Of a DNA stretch of 64,000 nt, positions 25,327 to 35,799 are shown one piece after another. Under the pieces are notes generated by a model. The model worked only from the letters and a program-made list of their open reading frames with translations. It made no database searches and was not told the origin of the DNA. The stretch covers positions 7,210,820 to 7,274,819 of the forward strand of contig JADCRB010000028.1 of NCBI GenBank assembly GCA_021464245.1, given 5' to 3'. The translations under genes and the position numbers were made by a program. Within the stretch, counting starts at the first letter, position 1; each line of letters begins with the position of its first letter. The stretch is from Carallia brachiata. Its lineage: Eukaryota; Streptophyta; Magnoliopsida; Malpighiales; Rhizophoraceae.

Positions 25327-27166
25327 AACGTTAGGACTTGAATTATATTACTTTATTATAACGAATAAGATTTTGTGAACGTATAGATTTTGGACAGAAT
25401 GGAGACATAGGGTGATGTGACATATGGAACCCACATGCCACAATTTTTTTTTTTGTTTTGAAATTTCGAAGTTTCTGTCAAAAAATGCATAATTTTGCAA
25501 TAAAGATAAAATTTGCAACAAGTATGCCAATATTTTGCAAAGAATTAGCAAAAAAAAAAAGAAAGATATATTGTATATGATATATATGTCTGTTATACAT
25601 TATATTGTTCTTGTTGCACATCAAGTATTTTTGTACAAGAAACTTAAAATAAAAAAAAAATAATATTTTTTTTAATGTTGTGAGACTCACAAACCCCTTA
25701 ATTGTCGTTGTCTTATGTCTAAAAATCTTTTTTTTTTTTTTGGGTTTGAGACCATCCAATGAGCTGATTAATCTGAACTGACCCGAGTAGGAACTTAAAG
25801 GATGACAAAAATCTCTCAGCAAGTATTTAACACGACTGCATTTCCAGAAATTCGAACTTGAGACATCTGATTAAACGGTGACGGACCCCTACCATCCGTA
25901 CCAACACTTGTTGGTATGTATAAAAATCTTTGCCTACCTAACTCTATAAATAAACCTTTGGATAATAGATTTAAAATAATTTTGTACCGTATGTTTTAAT
26001 TGGGCCTGTTCTGCGACATATTCACAACGAAGGTAAAGTGCCCACTTAGCTGGAAAATAAATCCTGGGCTAATAGGACTGCAGATTGATTCTTACCTTGA
26101 GGCTTTTGTTTTTTTGGATCAGCCTCCTGTTGGAGTTAGGCAAATTTTGCTGGATGATGTAGTTGGAGCTAGTCCCCGTTTGGTAGTTTTGTAACTGTGT
26201 CCTTCCCTGCTTTTGACCATAAATAAAAAACAAAAGAAAATGAATCCGCGAGTCCGAATTACTGAATTAAACCATTCGCTCTGTAGTTTGATATCTTCCC
26301 CAAGATGGTTCAAGGGACAATAGATACACTGATCCCCATTATCTTTATCTGTTTTTCACTTTATGGTCACACATTGTCCGGAGGTAGACATGATTCAGCC
26401 TTACTATTGGATTAAAGAGGTTACTATGATTTTCATTAGAGTTACAAAGGGCGTTATCATAACACAAAAAAAGTTCAGAATCCATACACGTGCCACACTA
26501 ATGGGCTATGTGGAAAGTGATAATTATAATTACTTATTAATAAAATATAATTATATTGGTAATTGGTGTAAGAATTTTTTTTTTGAAAATTTTTTTTAAC
26601 TTATACCATATGAAATTTATGTTTTAAATTTTAAGATAATATTTATCTAATTTTAAATTTTAATTTTATTATTTCAATTTTGGTATTTTATATTTTATTA
26701 ATAAAAGATTGCATTTGTTACATCCAGTACGGTAGGTTTCTGTCGAGGTGTTGTATAGCTCGAAAGCCAAGCTCGTCATAATATGAGAAAAGTCCATCAT
26801 AATATGGGAAAAGTTTCTGTTCTGGGAAAATTCTTCTAAGCAAAGTATAAAAGTGTAATTAATCATAAATTTAATACAATTATATTAATAATTTATATAA
26901 AATTAAAATTAAATAATAAATTATATTTGTTTTTATTGTAATTAATCACGAATTTAGTATAATTATACTGATATTTTATATAAAAATAAAATAAAATCAC
27001 AAATTATTTTTATTTTTATTATTTTATATTTTATCAATATAACTACACTAAATTAATAATTATTTACAATTTTATACTTTATCCAAATAATTTCTTAGAA
27101 AGAAATTGTTTGCAATAGAAATCACACTTTTTTTTTTTTTGTCAATAAGGAGTTGGGTAATGTGAC
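25327..27166. other. Intergenic with SINE-like and foldback fragments
   Basis: No gene recognised. About 25745-25920 read on the minus strand contains a B-box-like CAAGTTCGAATTTC and may be a SINE. About 26855-27073 holds one partial and one fuller copy of a short AT-rich foldback family (see 52385-52515). Open frames at 26000-26194 and 26363-26599 match nothing I know. Confidence 0.4.
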
Positions 27167-27171
27167 AATAC
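27167..27171. repeat. Target-site duplication of the LTR element, left
   Basis: AATAC sits directly before the TG of the left LTR and is repeated at 29314-29318 directly behind the right LTR. Confidence 0.85.
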
Positions 27172-27432
27172 TGTTGAAGTTAATTCAGATTCGTTATAAA
27201 TTAGAATTTAGCGTTCTAGTAGAATTAAGATTAGTTTGTCATGTTTTTATTGTTAGAGTCAAAATATAAGTTTTTAGAGTTCAATATATAAGGAGTTGAG
27301 AGCCACATATTATTATATGACTGGTGAGCATATTCGTTGAGAAATTATAATTAGTGTGTGTGCTTCCTATTATTATTGTGTGACCTTATTCAATTAATAA
27401 AGTTATAGTGTTAAGTTAATTTAAAGATAATA
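27172..27432 (+). repeat. Left LTR
   Basis: 261 bp, starting TGTTGAAGTTAATTC and ending TTTAAAGATAATA. It contains CAATATATAAGGAG, a possible TATA box for the element's own transcript, and AATTAATAAAG, a possible poly(A) signal. Confidence 0.88.
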
Positions 27433-27433
27433 G

Positions 27434-27445
27434 TGGTATCAGAAC
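27434..27445 (+). other. Primer-binding site (initiator Met tRNA)
   Basis: TGGTATCAGAAC differs in one base from the usual plant sequence TGGTATCAGAGC, and lies one base behind the left LTR. Confidence 0.85.
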
Positions 27446-27514
27446 TAAGTACCAGCAAAATTATCGTTGTCAGATATCGTGAGAGATATCTGATCTAAAA
27501 CGAAGAAAATGGAG

Positions 27515-28015
27515 CTGTCGGATCATTGCTGGAGCCCCGCCGGAGCCGCAACTGGCCGTCCACGTGCCGCCACACGCGTTGCCGTTCTTGCCGGTTTTGT
27601 CGCCGGACACCACAATCTGAACCGCCAGCCGCCGATCTTCCCAAATCTGGCACCCACGCGCCGGAAATCTTACCGGAAAATTCACTGATCAAGGGAAGAC
27701 TGAAAGATCCCAGCCGCCGTTTCCACCCCGATTTCAGTCTCTCCAATCACCGCTGCGCATCGGAAGCCTCGAATTCCGCTTCTCCATCCAACGACCGACG
27801 TTTCCCAGCCCAAAACGCCCTTAGTCGTCCCCGGGAAATCGTCGAAGAAGACAGTAGCCGTTTTCCATTTTTTGTCACCGTTGTTCTTGTTTTTCGCCGC
27901 CGTTGGCCACCGTGCCACTCGCCGTCCGCTTGAGAAGTCGCCCCCGAGGTCGCCACCAGCCAATCCGTTGCCGGCGTCGGCACCATACCATCACCGGTGG
28001 GTATTTGTTGAAATT
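27515..28015 (+). other. GC-rich interior block of the LTR element
   Basis: About 500 bp of clearly higher GC content, rich in GCCGCC/CGCCGG-type words, inside an AT-rich element. It opens a 135-residue frame on the plus strand (27526-27933, CTG first codon) and overlapping frames on the minus strand. None resembles a known domain, and overlap in several frames is what GC-rich DNA gives by chance. It may be a 5' leader of the element or a captured host fragment. From about 28080 to 28400 the interior turns GA-rich. Confidence 0.5.
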
Positions 28016-29052
28016 GAGAGCTGTTCATTGAAGGAGCAAGAAGAAAAATTAATGAAAGTGGGGTCAGATTGAAAATAACAAAAGGGGGCAGATCGAAGAA
28101 AAAGAAAAAAATAAGGGGTCAGAATGAAAAATTCAAAGGAGAGTAATAAAGAATTATTGGAAAAACAAAGAGAAAGAAAGAAAAGAATTATTGATGAATT
28201 TAAAGATTTGAAAGGCGTGAAAAATACAAAAGGTTAGAAGAAATTTGATGATCTAATAATTATAGGTATGAGAAGGAAGAAAAAGAAAAGGAAGAAAAAG
28301 AGAAAGAAGAAAAAAAAAAGGTAGAGAGATTAATTTTAGGAATAACTTTGAAACAGTCATAAAGAGAAAGAAGATTTGAAGTTGCAGATAATTTAGAAGT
28401 AAAGAAGAGAATAGTTATGTGGAGTTAAAGATAAATTTAGGAGTTAAATTGAATTTTAATGCTATCAACAATCAAGAGCTAGTGAAAGCTCAGATGAAAG
28501 TGTTTGTTAGAGTTAAATAGAAAACTCTGATGTGAGGACTTGTGGAACTAAAAGAGCTCGGAGTTAGAGACATGTTATGTTGACAGCTAAGATGCACAGT
28601 TCAGTTGAGAGCTAATGATAGCTCAGTTCAGTTTTTTCATGTGTGATTGGAAAATAAAATAAGAAGTAGAGTAAAAGTACTCTACAATCTCACGACTGTG
28701 TGTCGTGGAGAATGAAGTCACAGATCTTATGGGAGGTCATTTGTCACAAGTTCCTTCAGGGATTGAAAGGTTAAGTAAGAATTGGCGAAATAAAATAAAA
28801 GGCCGTGTTGAAATTGGTAAAAAGAATTTAGAAGAAGAATTGTCAAGAAGACTCATGATGATCGTGTTAGTGAAGTTTTAAAGGTTTATTTGCAGATTAT
28901 GAACCAGTTTGAAGAAGAATCAATGTTCCAGTTGAAATTATGAAATTGTTGATTTGATGCAAATTTCGATGATGAAATTGAAGTTTGAAGATTCTGTTAA
29001 GCGAAGCAGATGTTGTGAATGACTGCAAGACCGAATCAGAATTAAGGGAGGA

Positions 29053-29313
29053 TGTTGAAATTAATTCAGATTCGTTATAAATTAGAATTTAGCGTTCTAG
29101 TAGAATTAAGATTAGTTTGTCATGTTTTTATTGTTAGAGTCGGAATATAAGTTGTTAAAGTTCAATATATAAGGAGTTGAGAGCCACATATTATTGTATG
29201 GCTGGTGAGCATATTCGTTGAGAGATTATAATTAGTGTGTGTGCTTCTTATTATTATTGTGTGACCTTATTCAATTAATAAAGTCATAGTGTTAAGTTAA
29301 TTTAAAGATAATA
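29053..29313 (+). repeat. Right LTR
   Basis: 261 bp, aligned without gaps to the left LTR. It differs by about ten substitutions, all but one transitions, and is preceded by the purine tract AAGGGAGGA. Confidence 0.88.
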
Positions 29314-29318
29314 AATAC

Positions 29319-32300
29319 TTAATCATTGATCGTAAATTTATGATTTTCATCGTTTTTTGTATAACTATGTGCATCACACGACACTTTTTTGGATCAGCAT
29401 TCTTAATTTGCCACTTTGTCCATTTCCGACTAATAATATTCCGAACTCTAAATAACCTTTGATTTGTTTTTTTATTTATTTAAAAAATAAGAAAATAAAA
29501 GTGGTGCTCTAACTTATCTCGTCAAAGAATATTACGCCGTAACCTTAGGAGAGTACGAACATTCCAAATAATTATGTTATGATTCACACTAAACTTAGCG
29601 TAACTTTAGCCCCACAGATTGTCCCGACAAGCATTTGAAGTAGGACCTGTCTTAACAATGTTTGACAACCTTCGATTATTTGGATAAAGGGCAGATCTGT
29701 TTTCGGCCATCAATAGAATGAGAGACTGAGATAGGCTTAGATTAAATCCAGAAAGCACGGAACAGGGTCAGTGTCCATGGCCACAAAACAATCAGAATTT
29801 GCAGTGGGGCCACAAAGGACAACAGCCCAAACCCATCTTGATCCCAGCTTGAAACTGCTTTACTTGATAATCACACTTCACAGGCCCCACAGTGACAGTA
29901 ACTTAGATTCCTCTTGCCAAATTGGATTTGCTGGCCATCCCTGCCAAGCCAACCCCAGTTGCATTCAATTGATTTGTTTTTTTTCCTTTGTCAATTGTCA
30001 TAAAGAAACGTTTAAAGGTCGTAGTCTCTCTTTGGATCTAAGCGAACATGCCAAATGGGAAAATCCCACAAATTTAGAAAATCTCCAAAATGAGTCCGAA
30101 AATTAAATTTAAATTCATGTTGTGTAGAATATCAAATATAAGTTTTTTTAAAAGAATAATTACTTTAAACAAGCATGCACCAAGTGGTATGTCTTGATAA
30201 TTGTAATACGGCGAGATGTAGTTCCTGGCTAACGGCTGCGTACTCTGTTCCCGTGTATTTACTGTTCTGCTTGTCCGGAAGGTGGTGACAGAATTATTTC
30301 ACTATAAAGTTATACTTTAAATAATATTAAAATAGTCACATAATTGATCTGAATATATTTAACATTTTTTTTAAATTCAAATATTAAATAACTCATATTA
30401 CTCTAATTCTAATTAAAAATTCTCTATCATATATTTTTGTCAGAGCAACTGCATGCAACAATTGCTTATTTCCCTGGAGAAGTCTCGCTAATGATTAAGA
30501 AAATAGAAGTGAATAGAAGTCCCGAACTTTAATAGATTCAATTAACAAAACAATGTCATGTGAACTAGCGAACTTCCTTTTTTTTTTTTTTTTTTTCTCT
30601 TTATTAACTTATCTTTACATTATTATAATAAGATATGTATTATTATATTAATTATATCCAGTTGTCTTTTTTTTTTTTAAGGTACATAATTATACCCAGT
30701 TGTCCCCATGACTTTAAATTCTGTCAAGGTTTTTCCTAAGAAAACATGTATGATGGAAGTGAAACTATTCTTCCTTATTTTTTTTAACCAAAAAAAAGTG
30801 GGTGTATTATGGATATTTTGATCATCGTACTTATGGACCGAGGTCGGGGGTTACCGGTTGCAATCTTCGTTTAATCATCTATTATAAGGCAAACCCATTA
30901 CCTAAGTACTGCTGGACCTGAGAGAATCTCCTTTAATCTAACTATGGTGTTAATGAATTTAATCTGACTATAGTGTTAATGAGTTTAGAACTAACATTAC
31001 AGGCGCATACTCAAATTGACAATTAAAAGGATGACATTACCTCCAAATATAATTGTTGAGACTAAATTTAAATAGAATTAAGAAAAATATGTTAAATTAT
31101 TATTAAATTATTACTTTTAATTGTGAAACCCCTCAATTATTGGCTTGTAATTTGTTGACATCAGCAATCGGCAACATCGTGGCCTAATTAATGACCTAGT
31201 TCGTGGACTCTTCAATGCCCAGTTTGGGTACATATTCTGAGCCCCTAACAACTAGAGAGGGGAAAAAGATAATTGACGTAGCCACAAAGATGGATTTGGT
31301 GCAGCTGAGAAGATGGGCCTTTGGTGTGGGACACTTTTGGACTTGGCTAGGACTCAGTTGAATGCCACGTCCAGTGTAATTAATGACTTTGTCCGCCAAT
31401 TCATAGCAATTTGTAGTTTCGTATACGGATACCTCATGTTTATGTACTTGTCCAGTTTTACGAAGGGTTTTATCACATCATCATATAAAAAAATTGTTTT
31501 AAATAGTATTTACATTGTAATAATTAATATATTTTATATAATTAATAAAAAAATATGAATAAAAAAATAATATTTTTTATTTTTTATTTTATTATTATTA
31601 TTATATAAAATATATTGATTATTATTATCGAGATACTATATTGATAATTTTGTGTATAACCATAAACATTTTCTCTTCTATGAATTCTCTTTTAAAATTT
31701 AAACACCTTTTTTTTTGTTGTAACAAGAAGTCAAAAATTATGAAAAAAGAGCATAGTTACTAAAATTTGTACATAAATAATAAGAAATTTTAGCAGGATA
31801 TTGTAACTAATTATTCTGAATGTACAAGACTTTTCAACACCAATTTAAAAGCATGAGAATGTGAAAATTTTGAAAATCAGCAATTCTCAAGTCAAAGTTT
31901 TGACAATTTAGAGAGGCCTTGATGTGTAACTTAGATTAAACTATCCTAATAATTAATTATTCAAATCTATTATTTTTTGCATGTAAATAAAAAATATTTA
32001 AAGGCCGATTTTTTCATTTATATTACGCTCCCAATGGGGAAAATTTTCCAATTTAGAACAATCTCCAAAAATCCACGTTCCTCAGCATTTTACTTAGTAG
32101 GACTATTTTTACGGCTTGAATTTCATAGTTGCAACGTTGGCATGTTTAGGAACGGGAATGTAAATGCAAAGACAACACAAAATACACAACAACTTAACCT
32201 GTAAGTAGTGAAAAATTCTGCAAATATACAATCAACGTGAAATGAGAGATTGAACTCCTACCACCCAAATGAGGCTTTGCCTCGTTACCAACTCTGGATA

Positions 32301-33970
32301 GGCCGAGTTGTTGAGATGATGTGGATACACAAAGCATACTAACAAATCAACATAAAATTTTTATAAAGGAAACTATGGCGTCGTTCTACAGCTCACATTA
32401 TGGAAAGATATGTCACATTTACAGTCTTGTTTATCGTGCATAGCTAGTCGTACTATAATCCAAAAACAATTCGCGAAGGGAGCCCAAAAAGTTTCAATTA
32501 TAATTATGATATCTTTTATATATGTGTAGTAGTAATTGGCATTTAGAGATGAGACCCTCTCTTTCATACAAATCGGTTTATTATATCTTTTTACTATCAC
32601 GGCTCTTATTTAAAAATAAAATACACTTAAGTGTATTTGAACATAAAATCTACACTTAATTCACACAATTCAAATCACTTGCCACTAGGCTAACAATAAT
32701 CTAGCTGAAAGTGTCAAATTGATTACATGCCTTCTTTTTCTTATAATCAGAGAAAAATATGTGAAAATTCAAATTCAACATAAAAGGAAAGTCATGCATT
32801 GAAAATCTTTTAATTTTTTAGGTGCTCAGCAAAAAGATCTACTTTTTTTATTAAACACATTATACCAAAATTTTAAGTGCTATGTGCTTTCAAACCGCCT
32901 AATATAATTATAATGTAAACTTTTCATTCTTTACTGAGTAAATATGTCCGGCGATCATTTTATTTTTGCACTTGTATTTCTTGGTGTGACTATATGATCA
33001 TATTAATAAAGCACTCCATCACACAGTTTAACTTTAGTTAGTATTAAAGTAGTCTTATAATTTATCTAATAAAATATAATAGTTTATCTATTTTTTTGCT
33101 ACAAAAATTCAATTATTCAACGATATATATCACTTTGATACTATTTTGATTTTATTTAAACAATTTTATCAAGTACTTCCCATTAATAAATTTCTAAAAA
33201 TTGCTTTGACAATAATTTTTTACCTTATATTTTATAATATCGATTAAAAATTAATGCATGACACTTTTTAACGATATATATAATATACTTGACTTTTATT
33301 TTTTTGATGATCAATTAACACGTGTCACTTACGAAAAAAAAAAGGGCAAAAAGTAATTCTCACGAACAAAATCCTAAATTTTTCTAACGAACAAAAAAGG
33401 ACGGCGACTAACAACCAACGATAGCTAAAAGCTGAGATTATTGCAAAATTTAGAGTAAATGGTTGGTGCCCCTCAATTTTATATCCTTTTTTTTTGTTAA
33501 TTTTTTTGTATATATATGTAAATTTTGTTCCTTTAATCAAAATTTTTCGTTCTGCTATTGTTGGTAATTCTAGATTAAGGGAAGTGAAGTAGTGAAACCA
33601 TGGGCCAGAGTTCCCTTTGGAAAGTGCGTTTTCAAGCCTGGAGAGAGTTTGTAGGCTTTTTAAATATTTCTAAGGTTAACTCAGCTTATTAAGATGCGGA
33701 CCACAAATTCTGAAATTAGACCAACAATTTAGTGAGTTTTTATTCGCAATATAAAATTTTTGTGCTTATATAAGTCGCCGAATATGTTTCCACCGAGGAT
33801 TTCCCATTATTATTCTTTATTTATTTATTTTTTTTGTGGTTATACAGGAGCAGAAAATAGAGAATACAAACACAGAAGCTACTTCTTAAAGAACATCACA
33901 CCAAACCGATTACCATCAAGAAGCAACTGGAGCCCCTAGGACGGAGGACGGAGGAGAGCGAATTTGCTCG
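29319..33970. other. Intergenic, no gene recognised
   Basis: AT-rich DNA. The 29771-30106 frame starts with GTG and matches nothing I know. About 30825-30960 contains GGTCGGGGGTTACCGGTTGCA and looks like a fragment of a dispersed repeat. An AT-rich foldback fragment lies at about 31495-31650. The remaining open frames are short and of low complexity. Confidence 0.4.
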
Positions 33971-34394
33971 TCAGAAACTTGATGTCCAAATTTTTACAAA
34001 AAAATCAGCACATGAGTTTTCTTCCCTTAAAATATGTTCGTAGTTTAATATTCTAATTACGACTACAAAAGATCCAAATATCCTCTGACAGACCTCTAGA
34101 AGATGTGCCGCTCCGTGTATAGAAGAAATCAAATGTAAAGATTCAAGAGAATCAATTTCTAAATCACACATTTCTGAATCTCCACTCCTAGTACAGCTCC
34201 AAACCCCGATAAACACCTAAGAACTCCGCAACCATATTAGTACTGGCACCATGTTCCATATTCATAGCGTAGCACACCACCATAAAAAGCTCTTCCATTA
34301 TTAACTTACTCCAATTTGTGGAACGCCGTAAAGGGAATGATTCCAAATCCCAACATTCAACGACTTTGGAATTTTTTAATTGGTGACATGACAA
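33971..34394 (-). pseudogene. RNase H-like domain relic (LINE-type retroelement)
   Basis: Two overlapping minus-strand frames together resemble a plant RNase H-like domain of the RVT_3 type. The first (34188-34394) contains STNMVAEFLGVYRGLEL. The second (33971-34216) contains EIDSLESLHLIS and ILREENSCADFFVKI. These match the usual order: AE..A...GL, then E.DS...., then H..RE.N..AD. A frameshift around 34190-34210 separates the halves. Reverse transcriptase and endonuclease are not seen nearby, so this is a broken retroelement end or a domesticated RNase H-like gene that has died. Confidence 0.6.
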
Positions 34395-34399
34395 TCAAG

Positions 34400-35799
34400 C
34401 AATTATTACAATATTAATTGAATCCACCGCAGCAGATCCAATACCAAGTTTAATACCAAGTTTAATGACTATTTATTACGCTTCAAAATCAATACAGGTC
34501 ATGACAAGCAGACAAATAAAGATTACAATCTACGCATGCAACGAAAACACCTAATTGAGGACGGCAATATCCTTGGGAGAGTAACCCTACTACACTAGCG
34601 AAAGTAGTAGTTTGATGATTTTTTTGATACATTTTTCTCTCTACGACCCAACTTTAAGTTCTTTGATTGGCGCTAGTTCCAATATTTATGATTTAATATC
34701 GAGAGCATACTGTTGAGTTCTAAATTTATTGACGTTGTGATCAGTTATATAGAAGCTCACTCATGGTCATCAATACTACTGTGATAAGTTTATTTTATGA
34801 GGATAGTTAAATGAGACATTTAAATAGAATTATTCTGACCTCAATTCAATAATACAATGATTGACATACTTGTGATGTATCTTTTACTGTTAAAAAATAA
34901 ATAAATAAATGTAGTGTGCAATAACATGCATGGCTTGGGTTGCTTGGCTGCAGGGTCAATTTCTTTGGTATTACGGAAGTCTTTGATTCAAATCTTTATT
35001 AATTATATAGGAACACATCCAGTCTAGAATTACATCAAGTGTTTATACTTTGTGAAACGATTCATTATAACATATAGAATAAAACCTCAAACATTGCTTG
35101 CCCCACAAACCACTTGGGTGGGATCAGCTATCAAGTGGCCATATGTATAAAGAAAAAAATTTGACAATTTCACTTAAATAATTTTAAAGTAGGAATAAAG
35201 TGATAAAATGATATAAATTATTGAATGATTGAATTCATGAAAATAAAAAAAAAAAGTTAATATCAGGTATTGTTAGATTAAATTATATAATTATTTAAAT
35301 AAAGTCATATAATACTGTTACTCGTCTTTAAATTAAAAGGACAAGTTTGTTCCAAATTCTTATGCTTTCTTAAATTTGAAAGCCCCAATGGGACGTATTG
35401 ACAATATTGGTCTGTGAAGAATATCTCAATTATTAAGGGGTGATTAATCTCACTTCCTCACTCAAACCATTGAGATATCACTAGTACATGAATTTAATAC
35501 GTCGACGTTGACATGGTGGGATATTATGTACGATAAACGCACATTTTTGTCAATCGAATGCAATTGATATATCCAATCATTATTACATTAATTTATGTGC
35601 ATGTGTCCATATAATCTTTTTTATGCAAACATATATTTATGATTAGAGTTATTAATTTTTTGAACGAGTATAAGCGTATTAATTGCACATATTTTTTTAT
35701 GCATACGTATAATTTTATGCTTATATACAATCCTGTTGTTACAAACTTGTCTGAACTCTTTCTTTCTTTCATTTTTGCACCCTCAAAAGAAAATAAGAG
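34400..35799. other. Intergenic and promoter of copy 3
   Basis: A SINE-like 3' fragment lies at about 34690-34890 (GTTAAATGAGACATTTAAATA, then GACCTCAATTCAATAATAC). The last 200 bp (about 35615-35799) align with the upstream region of the pseudogene copy at 43455-43901, so they belong to the duplicated unit. No gene is seen. Confidence 0.45.
35722..35727 (+). promoter_or_regulatory. Possible TATA box of copy 3
   Basis: TATATA lies 73 bp upstream of the copy 3 ATG, within the sequence shared with the upstream region of copy 4. It is a weak call because AT-rich DNA gives such words often. Confidence 0.3.

Larger units (their letters stand above)
27172..29313 (+). mobile_element. Non-autonomous LTR retroelement
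   Basis: Two direct repeats of 261 bp (27172-27432 and 29053-29313) differ at about ten sites and bound a 1.6-kb interior. A primer-binding site matching initiator Met tRNA (TGGTATCAGAAC, 27434-27445) follows the left LTR by one base. A purine tract (AAGGGAGGA, 29044-29052) precedes the right LTR. The AATAC duplication flanks the whole. I see no gag, protease, integrase, reverse transcriptase or RNase H frame, so the element depends on proteins from elsewhere (TRIM/LARD class). The LTRs start TG but end in TA rather than CA. Confidence 0.9.

Noticed and set aside
27526..27933. 135-residue frame in the LTR element as a gag-like gene
   Set aside because: No zinc knuckle or other retroelement motif, a non-ATG first codon, and equally long frames on the other strand. 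Composition explains it.
29771..30106. 111-residue frame as a small gene
   Set aside because: It has a GTG first codon, no recognisable domain, no promoter or leader signs, and a composition like the surrounding DNA.
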